Positions 44,230 through 53,170 of a stretch of 64,000 nucleotides of DNA are shown here, piece after piece. The stretch spans positions 4,681 to 68,680 of the forward strand of contig JAVHWA010000155.1 in assembly GCA_032160165.1 (NCBI GenBank). The letters are read 5' to 3'. The translations under genes and the position numbers were made by a program. Position 1 is the first letter of the stretch, and every line of letters begins with the position of its first letter. This DNA is from QHXM01 sp032160165 (GTDB lineage Bacteria > Acidobacteriota > Blastocatellia > Pyrinomonadales > Pyrinomonadaceae). Below the pieces are notes generated by a model. That model had not been told where the DNA came from, did no database searches, and saw only the letters and a program-made list of their open reading frames with translations.

Positions 44230-45225
44230 CTACTGCACTGTCCCTCTCCGCTGAATCGAGCGATGCAGTTGGCGCGCACGGACCGGATCCAGCTTCAACA
44301 GGACCCTGTATTGAGCGAGTGCGTCATTGCGGTCCCCTGAGCCTAGATAAGCCAGACCCAGATTGTGATGAGCCTCTGAATATCCGGTCCTTAATCGTAT
44401 CGCTTCAGTCAACGGTCCGATGGCATCGGCATAGCGCCTCAGGCTGACATACGCCCAACCCACGTTATAATGCGCATAAGCGAAGTCGGGTTTTAGCCGC
44501 AGCGCCTCCTGAAACTCGGCCAATGCCTCATCCCATCGGTCAGCGAATCCCAGGCCAACTCCACGATTGCGATGCGCTTCCGCCAGGTTGGGCTTGAGCG
44601 TCAAAGCGCGTTCGGCCGAGATCTGCCCATCCACATGTCGACCCATTCGGTTATAGGTGTAGCTTAGATTGTTGTGAGCTTCGGCAAGCTGAGGATTCAA
44701 TTGAATCGCCCGCTCGTACTCGGACGCCGCGTCCTTCAACCGATCCAGTCGCATATAAATCACACCCAGGTTGTATTGAAACTCGGCGTCGGTCGGATCC
44801 AGCCGGATCGCTTCCTTTAGTGCTCGAATGGCCTCGCGGAACCGTCCGATCTGACCGTACGCGAGGCCGAGATTGTTGTGCGCTGCGGCATCGTCACGAT
44901 CACTTGCGATGGCGCGTTCGTAGATGGAGATCGCATCCTTGTTCTTGCCTGCGTTGAGATACGAATACCCCAACCGACGAGCTTCCTCAATTTGCGATTG
45001 TGTCGGAGGCTTGATGCGCAGGGTCTGGTTCTGACGGGCCGACATCGCTGTGGGAGGTTTGATGCCGAGCTTGACGATCGGCATGATCGCGCCGCCCGAC
45101 GGGTCCTGCAGCTGCCCTGGGCCGAGTAGAATGTCCTGGGCATGAACAGCGTTCGCCTGGCTAGACAGTAGAAGAGCCAAAAGCGCGAAGGCGACCCACA
45201 TGGAACGTACGAAGTTTCTGTTCAT
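44230..45225 (-). CDS. Secreted TPR-repeat protein
   Basis: 331 residues from ATG 45225. Signal peptide (about 1-30), a Pro/Gln-rich linker, then seven to eight TPRs: AAHNNLGLAYGQIGRFREAI, AEFQYNLGVIYMRLDRLKDA, AEAHNNLSYTYNRMGRH, AEAHRNRGVGLGFADRWDEA, FAYAHYNVGWAYVSLRRYADA, YSEAHHNLGLAYLGSGDRNDA. It is the last gene of the exopolysaccharide region and may scaffold surface or secretion complexes; partners are unknown. Confidence 0.85.
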   Translation of the reverse strand: MNRNFVRSMWVAFALLALLLSSQANAVHAQDILLGPGQLQDPSGGAIMPIVKLGIKPPTAMSARQNQTLRIKPPTQSQIEEARRLGYSYLNAGKNKDAISIYERAIASDRDDAAAHNNLGLAYGQIGRFREAIRALKEAIRLDPTDAEFQYNLGVIYMRLDRLKDAASEYERAIQLNPQLAEAHNNLSYTYNRMGRHVDGQISAERALTLKPNLAEAHRNRGVGLGFADRWDEALAEFQEALRLKPDFAYAHYNVGWAYVSLRRYADAIGPLTEAIRLRTGYSEAHHNLGLAYLGSGDRNDALAQYRVLLKLDPVRARQLHRSIQRRGTVQ

Positions 45226-45349
45226 CAAATCGTCGTATGCGGCCAACGTCCGTTGCTCGAATGAGTCAATTTCCGAAGTAGGTAATCCACGAAACATCGC
45301 GAACGAGTCACACGAAGCAACGCGAATCTCTTTTCGCGCGGCGTTTAAG

Positions 45350-45405
45350 CGCCCGACAAACTTTTAGTTTGTCGCAATGACGCGACAAGGTGAAGTTTGT
45401 CGGAC
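45350..45405. repeat. GACAAACT palindrome element (copy 3)
   Basis: Two hairpins: CCGACAAACTTTTAGTTTGTCGC (about 45353-45375) and GCGACAAGGTGAAGTTTGTCGG (45382-45403). It sits 9 bases before the M13 gene stop codon, on the minus-strand transcript between the M13 and TPR genes. Confidence 0.8.
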
Positions 45406-45414
45406 TTAGAGCGC

Positions 45415-47517
45415 TTACCAAATCTGACAGCGTTGCTCGCGAACCATCCCATCTCCAGGCTTGCAACCGAAGGCCTGTGCGAACGACGGCATGTTTGAGA
45501 GCGGTCCGTTGACGCGGAATTTGCCCAAGGGATGAGGATCAGTGGCTGTCAACAGACGGGCTGCTTCCGGGCGAACGTTCTGGGCCCACACCTGCGCCCA
45601 CCCAAGGAAAAACCGTTGCTCCGGTGTAAATCCTTCGATGTCCTTTGGACGCGGTTTCCCTTCAAGCGACTTCTGGTAGGCGGCGAACGCGACCGTCAAC
45701 CCACCCAGGTCGGCGACTGATTCACCCACCACCAGCTTTCCGTTCTGATGCAAGCCAGGTTCGACCTCGAACGAGTCGAATTGCTTTACCACGCAGTCAG
45801 TGCGTTCACTGAATTTCTTAAAGTCCTCGGGTGTCCACCACATCACCAGATTGCCGTCCGCGTCAAACTTCGCCCCCTGATCGTCGAACCCGTGCGTCAT
45901 CTCATGTCCGATGACAGCGCCGATGCCACCATAGTTATACGCGTCGTCGGCCTTGGGATCGTAGAACGGTGGCTGAAGAATTCCCGCGGGGAAGACAATC
46001 TCGTTCATGGATGGATTGTAATAAGCGTTCACCGTCGGAGGAGACATGCCCCACTCGGTGCGGTCGATGGGCTTGCCGATCTTGCCCAGGTTGCGTTTGA
46101 ACTCGAATGCTCCGGCATTGACCAGATTGTTGTAGTAAGGCCCGCGACTTACTGTTAGCGCTTCATAGCTGCGCCACTTGTCAGGGAACCCGATCTTTCG
46201 CATAAAGGCTTCGAGCTTCGCGGTCGCGCGCTGCCGGGTTTGCGCGCTCATCCAGCTAAGCGTAGAGAGGTCTGCCCGCAGGGCTTCGATCAAATTCTTG
46301 ACCATCGCCTGGGCTCGGACCTTCGCCTGCGGCGTGAATGTCTTGGCTACGTAAATCTCACCAAGAGCTTCGCCAAGCGCGCGGTCGGTGCTTGCCACGC
46401 AACGTTTCCAGCGGGGAAGCATCTCTTTGGTACCCTGAAGGTATTTGCCGTTGAAGCTGAAGTTCTCCTCGACGAATTTCGATGGGAGCGTAGGAGACGC
46501 AGCGTTCACCAGATGCCAGCGAAGATATACCTTCCAGTCATCCACCGGAATTTCGGTAAGTAGCTTGTCCGCGCCTTTGAAGAAGTTGGGTTGAGCGATG
46601 TTGACTTTGCCTACCTCAGGAAGCCCTATTCCGCGAAGGTATCGGCCCCAGTCGAAGTGAGGCATCATCTCGATCAGCTCTGCCTTGATCATGGGATGAT
46701 AGTTGGCCTCAGGATCTCGTCGCTGCACGCGGGTAACAGAATTCTCGGCCAGCCTGGTCTCGATATTCAGCACGGTTTTGGCTTCCGCCGCGGAACGGTC
46801 CGCATCATCACCCATCAGCTCGAAGGTACGCGCGACGTGCTTCATGTACTCCGCGCGGGTGGCCTTCGACTTATCGTCGTCCTTTGTGTAGTAGTCGCGG
46901 TCCGGAAGACCCAGCCCACCCTGAACGGCCTGCGCGATTACACTCTTCGAGTCCTTGAAGTCCTGCGCCACGCCAAAGCCGAAGACCGCCGGAATCCTAT
47001 GCGCATGAAAGCGGGCGATCCCGTCCTCGAGACTGAGCAGGTCCGTGATGTCGTTGATGCGCTTGAGTTCCTCGTTGAGCGGATTAAGGCCTTCGCTCTC
47101 GATCTTCGACTCGTCCATGCAGGAGGAATAATAGTCAGCCACCTTTTGCTCATTGCCCGGGCGCAACTTCTTCCTGGCAAGCAATTCATCCAGGATCGAC
47201 TTCAGGGTGGTGGTGTTTCCCTGATCCAACAGCTCGAACCTTCCCCACCTTGAATAGGCCGCCGGTATGGGATTCTTCGCGGCCCAGCCTCCGTTGGCGA
47301 AACCATTGAAGTCCTTACAGGCATTTACGCTTCGGTCCAGGTTCGCGAAATCGAAACCGGACTTAACAGACTTTTGAGGAGAGTCAACGAATAAACCCAG
47401 AGGATCAGAATCATTTGTGGTCAAAGCTGCCCTGCTGGTCCGGCTGCTGATTATCGATAAGGCAGCGAAGGCCAGCAACACCACGGCGAACAGCATGCGC
47501 CGGCTAAGGAATGTCAT
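45415..47517 (-). CDS. M13-family zinc metallopeptidase (neprilysin-like)
   Basis: 700 residues; GAGGAGG lies 8 bases before the ATG. Signal peptide (1-30). The M13 signature is complete: NAYYNPSMNEIVFPAGILQPPF (497-518), the zinc site HEMTH at 538-542, and GESVADLGGLTVA (598-610) with the third ligand Glu599 and Asp603. The C-terminal CXXW of neprilysins appears as QRCQIW. It should cleave small peptides on the cell surface or in the periplasm. Same strand as the TPR genes on both sides. Confidence 0.95.
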   Translation of the reverse strand: MTFLSRRMLFAVVLLAFAALSIISSRTSRAALTTNDSDPLGLFVDSPQKSVKSGFDFANLDRSVNACKDFNGFANGGWAAKNPIPAAYSRWGRFELLDQGNTTTLKSILDELLARKKLRPGNEQKVADYYSSCMDESKIESEGLNPLNEELKRINDITDLLSLEDGIARFHAHRIPAVFGFGVAQDFKDSKSVIAQAVQGGLGLPDRDYYTKDDDKSKATRAEYMKHVARTFELMGDDADRSAAEAKTVLNIETRLAENSVTRVQRRDPEANYHPMIKAELIEMMPHFDWGRYLRGIGLPEVGKVNIAQPNFFKGADKLLTEIPVDDWKVYLRWHLVNAASPTLPSKFVEENFSFNGKYLQGTKEMLPRWKRCVASTDRALGEALGEIYVAKTFTPQAKVRAQAMVKNLIEALRADLSTLSWMSAQTRQRATAKLEAFMRKIGFPDKWRSYEALTVSRGPYYNNLVNAGAFEFKRNLGKIGKPIDRTEWGMSPPTVNAYYNPSMNEIVFPAGILQPPFYDPKADDAYNYGGIGAVIGHEMTHGFDDQGAKFDADGNLVMWWTPEDFKKFSERTDCVVKQFDSFEVEPGLHQNGKLVVGESVADLGGLTVAFAAYQKSLEGKPRPKDIEGFTPEQRFFLGWAQVWAQNVRPEAARLLTATDPHPLGKFRVNGPLSNMPSFAQAFGCKPGDGMVREQRCQIW

Positions 47518-47620
47518 AGCAGAATCCTCCTCACTGAAGTCGTTTTCTCGAATTGGCAGGGAACGGGAGGAATCTTATCAATTAAGAATTGGAAATGGAA
47601 ATCCAGGACGACAGGCTAGA

Positions 47621-47642
47621 ACACCTCGCTGAAGCGAGGTGT
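47621..47642. repeat. Perfect small hairpin
   Basis: ACACCTCGCT (47621-47630) and AGCGAGGTGT (47633-47642) form a 10-bp stem with a 2-base loop between the TPR gene (stop 47693) and the M13 gene start; it could terminate or stabilise transcript ends. Confidence 0.55.
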
Positions 47643-47692
47643 GAATGAGATCAGCACAACCGATGATCCTGTGCCTTCTCTTGCTTTCAATA

Positions 47693-49174
47693 TTACTTCT
47701 CCGGAGCAGGCGTCGGCCCTGAAGAGACCGCGATCTTCTGTCGAAGCTCCGCCAGACGCTTGGTCGACCAATCATGCACACGGCCAAGACTTGCGTTGAT
47801 GCGAATGTAGGATTCCATCGCGGCTGCCGCAGCCACGAGGTTTCCTTGTTTCTCTCGCACGCGGCTCAGATCCAGCAGGAATTGCGGATTCGCATCACCG
47901 AAGGCAGCGATGGCATTCTCGAACGCTTCGGCCGCGCGATCAAGCTGGCCGAGCGCCTCATATTGTCGCCCGATATGATAATAGGCGATCGGATAGCGCG
48001 CGCCTTCGCGGCCGACCAGCGTCGCCAGGACAGCAACCGCTTCGTCGTATCGCTTCAACGCGGTCAGCACAAAGCTGAGTTCCAAATTGGCCGGAGGGAA
48101 GTAGCCGTCATTTCGCGACAACACTCGACCATAAAGCGTGATTGCCTCTTCGTTACGCGCGTCTTCGCGGGCCGCTCGCGCGCTCTGAAGCAAATCATAT
48201 GTCTGCTGATCCACCGTGAGATGACGCGGCGCCGGAGAACTATGCTTATCATTTCCAGACTTCGTCGACCCTGAGCTGGATGTTGCCGAAGCACCTGGGT
48301 CTTTTGTAGAAGATGTTTCCGCGCCGGTCTCGCCGCCGAAAAGGATCTCGCGTCGAGCAGCAGTCAGTTCCGGGCTCGAACCTCGCCGTGAGATAAAAGC
48401 GTCGAGGATGCCAAGGCCACGTTGAGCATTACCCTCCTCGGCATAAGCCCTGGCCAGCGCGATGGCCGCGTCGGCATGGTCCGGCTGTACGATCAGAGCT
48501 CGACTCCACTCGCGGATCGCCATATCTGCTTCACCCCGCATCGAATAGACGCGTCCGAGATTGTAGCTGGCCTCAGCATAGCGAGAATCCTCCAGCCGCA
48601 ACGCGGAAATGAATGATTCCTGCGCCTCATCCCAATGACTTTGTTTCAGAAGCAGCACGCCCAGATTATTCAGGGCGCGAGCGTAGTTGCCGTGCCGTTG
48701 CTTGATCGCCTTGCGATAGGATTCGATCGCGCTGTCGGTGTCCCCTAAACGCGCGAGGGCGTTTCCAATATTGTAGAAGCCTATCGGATCCAGCCTTTCC
48801 TCGTGCGACATCGATCGAAGCTCGTTGATTGCCTCAGACTTCTTGTTGAGCGCGACCAAATAGTCGACCAACGTTCTGCGCAGTCGCGTTCGCTCGCCTT
48901 CCGTCTTCGCACTTGCGATTTGATCGCGCAGAGCGGCTAGCCGATCCACCACAGGCGCGCCAGTATCCTGTGCCGTCGACTTTGTGGCTGTCGAATCGTC
49001 ACCGTCGGGTTCAGCGCTCGATTCGGCCGCGCGTGCGGAACTCTTATCTTGAGGTGCCGGCACCGTCGGCTTGGCATCATTCGAGGCCGGCTTATTGGCA
49101 GGTTGAGTCTGTGCAAGCGTTGAGATCACACAGAAGAGGAGCACAAAGATCGCTCCCATCAAATGAGGTGACAT
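47693..49174 (-). CDS. Secreted TPR-repeat protein
   Basis: 493 residues from ATG 49174 (GGGGAG six bases upstream). Signal peptide (MSPHLMGAIFVLLFCVISTL), a low-complexity Pro/Ser/Asp linker, then two blocks of TPRs separated by a Ser/Thr-rich linker (about residues 280-330): FYNIGNALARLGDTDSAIESY, YARALNNLGVLLLKQSHWDE, YAEASYNLGRVYSMRGEADM, and later PIAYYHIGRQYEALGQLDRA. It sits within the exopolysaccharide region; TPR scaffolds are common there. Role inferred only from context. Confidence 0.85.
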   Translation of the reverse strand: MSPHLMGAIFVLLFCVISTLAQTQPANKPASNDAKPTVPAPQDKSSARAAESSAEPDGDDSTATKSTAQDTGAPVVDRLAALRDQIASAKTEGERTRLRRTLVDYLVALNKKSEAINELRSMSHEERLDPIGFYNIGNALARLGDTDSAIESYRKAIKQRHGNYARALNNLGVLLLKQSHWDEAQESFISALRLEDSRYAEASYNLGRVYSMRGEADMAIREWSRALIVQPDHADAAIALARAYAEEGNAQRGLGILDAFISRRGSSPELTAARREILFGGETGAETSSTKDPGASATSSSGSTKSGNDKHSSPAPRHLTVDQQTYDLLQSARAAREDARNEEAITLYGRVLSRNDGYFPPANLELSFVLTALKRYDEAVAVLATLVGREGARYPIAYYHIGRQYEALGQLDRAAEAFENAIAAFGDANPQFLLDLSRVREKQGNLVAAAAAMESYIRINASLGRVHDWSTKRLAELRQKIAVSSGPTPAPEK

Positions 49175-49315
49175 CTGATCTCCCCGCCGGCAACTATCCG
49201 CTCGCATGATGTTGGAGATGGGCGATGAGGGATTGTGAGCTTGCATTGATTCCTCCGAGACCGGCGCTTAGGGAAGACGACGCGCCCCTACGCTCGACGG
49301 TTTCCTTCAACGTTT

Positions 49316-50437
49316 CTATTTTTGTTTAAGCGAAGGTCGCTGGGTAGATGGGGCGTCGGATGTGTAAGCGAGGATGGTTCCGCCGAAACCCACTGCCCAA
49401 CCTCGCGCGCGGCCAACAAAATATAATCGTTCGAGCGCGTGTGTGGTGCCGCTCGGTTCAAGTGCCCAACGAAAACCGCCGTCAACAGTGTGAAGCAACG
49501 TGCCGCCTGCACCGACGACCCATCCTTCAGCCGGACTAACGAACTTCACATCGTAAAAATCCGAGGCCACATTTGAGATCTGCGGGGCCCACGTTCGTCC
49601 GCCGTCCCGAGTGGCGAAGATGCGGCCTTCGGTGCCGACGGCCCACCCAAGTCTGGCGTCAACAAACGACGCGGCTGTGAATCGCACCCGGGGGGCAAGC
49701 CCTAAGCCGGAAACGGGTTCGGGCCCAGTGAGCCGGCCGGTACTCCAGGTCGCGCCGCCGTCTGAGGTCTGCAAAACAGTTCCGCCTGTGCCGACCAGCC
49801 AGCCCTGTTTACCGTTGAGAAACGAGCCTCCAAGCAGGAGGTTTCGCGTCGGCACGCGTTGTCGTTCCCAGTTTGCTCCGCCGTCGCGGGTCGTGAATAG
49901 CGTGCCCGCTTCTCCGAACGCCCAGGCACGTCCTTCGGCCGTGAAGAGCGCGCGAACCAGACGAACATCCGTATCGTTACCGATTATGTTGACCTTGTTC
50001 CAGGTGGTCCCGCCATCGGTGGTGCGCATTAGGAACGTTCGCGGCTCATCGTTGGTTTTCAGATCGTAGATGCTTCGCTCGCAGACTAACCAACCGGTCT
50101 TCTCATCTGAAAAGTAAACATCTCGCAGGCCATCGTTCGTGGGACGGCCCTCAACATGCCACTTCTTTCCGCCGTCGGTGGTGGACAGAAGGACGCCAGT
50201 TCCGCCAACAGCCCAGCCTCGGTCAGCGTCAAGAAAGTAAACAGCGTGTAGCCAGGAAAGTGAGCCAGAGCGTTGCGGCATCCATGAGCCCGCGGCGGCG
50301 GCAGTAAGCAGTTGGCAGTTGGCAGTGAGCAGGAAGAAAAAAATAGTTGGCAGTAAACAGTTTGCAGTTGGCAGTAGGCGACGCCATCCGTGTCGGCCAC
50401 TGCCCACTGCCAACCGCCTACTGCCTACTGCTTTCAT
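49316..50437 (-). CDS. YCF48/HCF136-like propeller protein with repeat-derived signal peptide
   Basis: 373 residues from ATG 50437, fixed by the ATGA overlap with the XRE stop. The mature part carries YCF48-type blades: YFLDADRGWAVGGTGVLLSTTDGGKKW, LMRTTDGGTTWNKV, LFTAEGRAWAFGEAGTLFTTRDGGANW, FLNGKQGWLVGTGGTVLQTSDGG, FVDARLGWAVGTEGRIFATRDGGRTW. Residues 18-50 are translated heptamer repeats (RRLLPTANCLLPTIFF, then FLLTANCQLLTAAAAG) that read as a signal peptide. Homologues assist photosystem II assembly; here a surface role in the polysaccharide locus is more likely. Confidence 0.85.
   Translation of the reverse strand: MKAVGSRRLAVGSGRHGWRRLLPTANCLLPTIFFFLLTANCQLLTAAAAGSWMPQRSGSLSWLHAVYFLDADRGWAVGGTGVLLSTTDGGKKWHVEGRPTNDGLRDVYFSDEKTGWLVCERSIYDLKTNDEPRTFLMRTTDGGTTWNKVNIIGNDTDVRLVRALFTAEGRAWAFGEAGTLFTTRDGGANWERQRVPTRNLLLGGSFLNGKQGWLVGTGGTVLQTSDGGATWSTGRLTGPEPVSGLGLAPRVRFTAASFVDARLGWAVGTEGRIFATRDGGRTWAPQISNVASDFYDVKFVSPAEGWVVGAGGTLLHTVDGGFRWALEPSGTTHALERLYFVGRARGWAVGFGGTILAYTSDAPSTQRPSLKQK
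50301..50432. repeat. Heptamer inverted array G (GCAGTTG units), inside a coding region
   Basis: Left arm has two blocks: GCAGTAA, GCAGTTG, GCAGTTG, GCAGTGA (50301-50328) and GCAGTAA, ACAGTTT, GCAGTTG, GCAGTAG (about 50349-50376). Right arm on the other strand: GCAGTAG, GCAGTAG, GCGGTTG, GCAGTGG, GCAGTGG (50432-50398). Unlike the others, most of it is translated, as the N-terminus of the YCF48-like protein. Confidence 0.9.
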
Positions 50438-50895
50438 GAATGTCCGCCGTGAGCGGCGTGTTCCGCAACCTCGGGTGTGTCGCGGCGAGTCGCGGAGAGG
50501 TGGCGCAACATTACCAGCACCGGCGTCATGTCGCGTCCGAGGACAAACGCCTGTTGCGCCGCTGAAGTAATCGATTGAACAGGCTCGGGGGAGAGTGTTT
50601 CCCCGGCACATTGAGCGCAGACGTTGTTACCGTAAAGTTTCTTCAGCAACAGGTGAGCGTCTGTTTTCCCAAGCAGTGAAAGAACCTCGCCGGGCGGTAC
50701 TCTTAGCCCATCCGCCAGCCGTAAGGCGCTCTCCATATTCACCGTCGAAATCACGGACGATTGGAGCTTGGACAGCAGTCCCTGATCGAAGCCCGTTTGT
50801 CGGCAAAAATCCACTTGCTTAAGGCCGAGGTCCTGGAGCCTTTGGGTTATGAATCTCGCCAGCGGCGTGATCGGATACACAGAGTTCTTGGCCAT
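50434..50895 (-). CDS. XRE-type helix-turn-helix protein
   Basis: 153 residues from ATG 50895 (AAGGAAAG upstream). HTH region: ITQRLQDLGLKQVDFCRQTGFDQGLLSKLQSS, then MESALRLADGLRVPPGEVLSLLG. The C-terminal half has a CAQC pair and helical sequence (SAAQQAFVLGRDMTPVLVMLRHL). A regulator of the adjacent exopolysaccharide genes is likely but not shown. It overlaps the YCF48-like gene by 4 bases and starts 11 bases after the Wza-like stop, so it is inside the operon rather than upstream. Confidence 0.85.
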   Translation of the reverse strand: MAKNSVYPITPLARFITQRLQDLGLKQVDFCRQTGFDQGLLSKLQSSVISTVNMESALRLADGLRVPPGEVLSLLGKTDAHLLLKKLYGNNVCAQCAGETLSPEPVQSITSAAQQAFVLGRDMTPVLVMLRHLSATRRDTPEVAEHAAHGGHS

Positions 50896-50905
50896 CGTGC
50901 TTTCC

Positions 50906-51751
50906 TTAAAATCCGCCAGTGAAGATTCGAGCAAAGCTGATGATCGGCACCAGCTTCATGATCTTGTCCAGTATTTTCAGTTTATTACCGGGGACGATGA
51001 CCTGATCGCCGGGAACAAGAAAGGCCATCTCCTTTGCGCGGCCTCTTTCGATCTCCTTAACATTGACCACGATCGGTCGCATGTTGCCGTCACCCTTTTG
51101 TCGTAAGATGACGACCTTTGATTTGTTCCCGGTCTCGAGCACACCACCGGCCATCGCCAACGCCTCGGTAATGCTGTAGCGCCGCGTCATCGTTCTGACC
51201 CCCGGCTGGGCGACGTCGCCTACCACCGAGAAGGTTGCCGATACGGCCTTATCCAACGAAACGGTTACCTGAGGATCGATGATGTATTCGTCCAGGCGTT
51301 GCTTAATCATCTCCTGGACCTCTTCGGTCGTATGGCCTACCACTCGCACGCCTTCGGGGATTAACGGATAACTGATCTTTCCATTGGGCGGCACGATGAT
51401 ATTTGATTTCGAGTAACGAGGCTGATTGAAGATCTCGATCGAGATCACGTCGTCGGGCCCCAGGTGGTAGCTCGTTAGAAAATTGTTGTAGTAAGGCAGA
51501 ATCGCGGCTTCCTCTTCTGAAAGTTGTCCCCGACGTCCGGCCTGCGCTTCAGGAGAGAGGTCGGATGGAACCGCATTGGTGTCGTCCGGTTCGAGTCGAT
51601 CGGCTGTCTGGGGAGTTGGGCTTGGGGTTGTCGCCTTTTGCTCTGTCTTCTTTTCCTGCTCTGCCGGGCCCTGCGCCAGGAGAGAAGCGGAAGACATCGC
51701 CAACAGGATGACACCCAGAGCGAACGCCTTGATGTAGTAATTCGTTTTCAT
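50906..51751 (-). CDS. Polysaccharide export protein (Wza/EpsA-like, SLBB)
   Basis: 281 residues; GGAGG precedes the ATG. Signal peptide (1-27), a Pro/Glu-rich linker, then the poly_export domain (YHLGPDDVISIEIFNQPRYS, VPPNGKISYPLIPEGVRVVGHT, EYIIDPQVTVSLDKAVSATF) and an SLBB domain (VVGDVAQPGVRTMTRRYSITEALAMAGG). It forms the outer-membrane end of the polymer export channel with the Wzz and tyrosine kinase proteins. No lipobox is seen at its signal cleavage site. Confidence 0.9.
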   Translation of the reverse strand: MKTNYYIKAFALGVILLAMSSASLLAQGPAEQEKKTEQKATTPSPTPQTADRLEPDDTNAVPSDLSPEAQAGRRGQLSEEEAAILPYYNNFLTSYHLGPDDVISIEIFNQPRYSKSNIIVPPNGKISYPLIPEGVRVVGHTTEEVQEMIKQRLDEYIIDPQVTVSLDKAVSATFSVVGDVAQPGVRTMTRRYSITEALAMAGGVLETGNKSKVVILRQKGDGNMRPIVVNVKEIERGRAKEMAFLVPGDQVIVPGNKLKILDKIMKLVPIISFARIFTGGF

Positions 51752-51781
51752 TTCATCAAACCTCCAAAAATTCGCGATCGC

Positions 51782-53170
51782 TCAGCGAGCACCGCGACCG
51801 AACAGAATTGTCTTGATCGTCTCAAAGAGAATGCCTGCGTCGAGCATCAGGTTCTGATTCTTGATGTAGTAAAGATCGTATTGCAGCTTTTGCCGCGCGT
51901 CCTCAATCGATGAGCCGTACGGATATTTGATCTGTGCCCATCCGGTCAAACCGGGTGCGATGAGATGTCGCTGGTCGTAGTAGGGAATCTCCTCCGCAAG
52001 CTGTGAGACGAAGTGGGGGCGTTCTGGTCTTGGACCCACGAAATTCATGTCGCCTTTCAGGATGTTCCAGAACTGCGGTATCTCGTCGATACGGATCTTC
52101 CTGATTATCTTTCCCACTCGCGTGACCCGATCATCGGCATCTGAGGCCCAAACCGGTCCGTCCTTTTCGGCATCAACCCGCATCGAGCGAAACTTCATCA
52201 CCGTAAAATTACGTCCATTGCGTCCGACTCTTTTCTGCTTGTAAAGCACCGGTCCACGCGATTCGAGCTTGATCAAAAGTGCAGTCAAGAGAGCGATAGG
52301 CAGCGAGAGAACGGCGCCGATGAACGCGACTAGCCGGTGGAGCGCCAAACGGATGATGGTATTCATCCGCACCTGACGCTTGCGTCCCGAGAAGATGAGC
52401 CACGACGGTCGCATCATGTTGAGATGAACGCGGCCCGTCACTCTTTCATAAAACGAAGCTCCCTCTTCGATCGAGACGTCTCCAGAGAGACTAAGTTGTA
52501 AGAGTTCCTCCACAGGGAACTGGCCGCGACGCTCGCCCATCGCCACCACAATGCGGTCGACGTTTTCGCGGCGAACGATCTCGCCCAACTCCGAAGTCAA
52601 GCCGATGACCCGGGGGTTGATCAAGCTTTTCCCCACAAGCTCTGGATTGCTGTCCGCGAAACCGACGATACGAAATCCGGCGTCCGGCCGATTCAAAGCT
52701 TCACGCGCCAGCTCGATTGCCGTCGGGCCTGAGCCCACAATCAGGATGCGCTCGCCGATCTGCGGATGCCCGAGAAACCAGTGGATGATTAGCCGCCATC
52801 CGACCATCATCAGGAGCGCGAGCGGAAGTGAAATCAGCGATACGCCGCGTCCGATCATCAAATGCGGAAAAGCGTAGAAGGCCAGCGCTAATGCGACCCA
52901 AGCCAGGCCGAGCGCCTGCATCAGTCGCAGGACAAGCTCGCGCCTGTCGTGCATGATGATGAAATCGTAGAGGTCGTATAAATAGAACGAGCTCAAACAG
53001 AAAACAGTCGCGAGTCCGGCTTTGTAAAAGCCGTGCTGCTCGATTAACTCGAACTCTGCGTCGGCTGCTCCCAGCCTCAAATACACCGCTACGATCAGAC
53101 CGCCGAAAAGCAGCATAGCTTCGACGATAATCAACAGAATCGTCCGAGCATTGAGGCGATTGGCTCTCAA
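51782..53170 (-). CDS. Polyprenyl glycosylphosphotransferase (sugar transferase)
   Basis: 462 residues with five N-terminal membrane segments (for example RTILLIIVEAMLLFGGLIVAVYL), a nucleotide-binding-like middle (RILIVGSGPTAIELAREALN) and the conserved catalytic region KRVGRNGRNFTVMKFRSM...RIDEIPQFWNILKGDMNFVGPRPERP. It transfers the first sugar phosphate to undecaprenyl phosphate to start repeat-unit synthesis. Fits the PEP-CTERM-associated subgroup (EpsB-like). Its start overlaps the kinase stop (ATGA). Confidence 0.95.
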   Translation of the reverse strand: MRANRLNARTILLIIVEAMLLFGGLIVAVYLRLGAADAEFELIEQHGFYKAGLATVFCLSSFYLYDLYDFIIMHDRRELVLRLMQALGLAWVALALAFYAFPHLMIGRGVSLISLPLALLMMVGWRLIIHWFLGHPQIGERILIVGSGPTAIELAREALNRPDAGFRIVGFADSNPELVGKSLINPRVIGLTSELGEIVRRENVDRIVVAMGERRGQFPVEELLQLSLSGDVSIEEGASFYERVTGRVHLNMMRPSWLIFSGRKRQVRMNTIIRLALHRLVAFIGAVLSLPIALLTALLIKLESRGPVLYKQKRVGRNGRNFTVMKFRSMRVDAEKDGPVWASDADDRVTRVGKIIRKIRIDEIPQFWNILKGDMNFVGPRPERPHFVSQLAEEIPYYDQRHLIAPGLTGWAQIKYPYGSSIEDARQKLQYDLYYIKNQNLMLDAGILFETIKTILFGRGAR

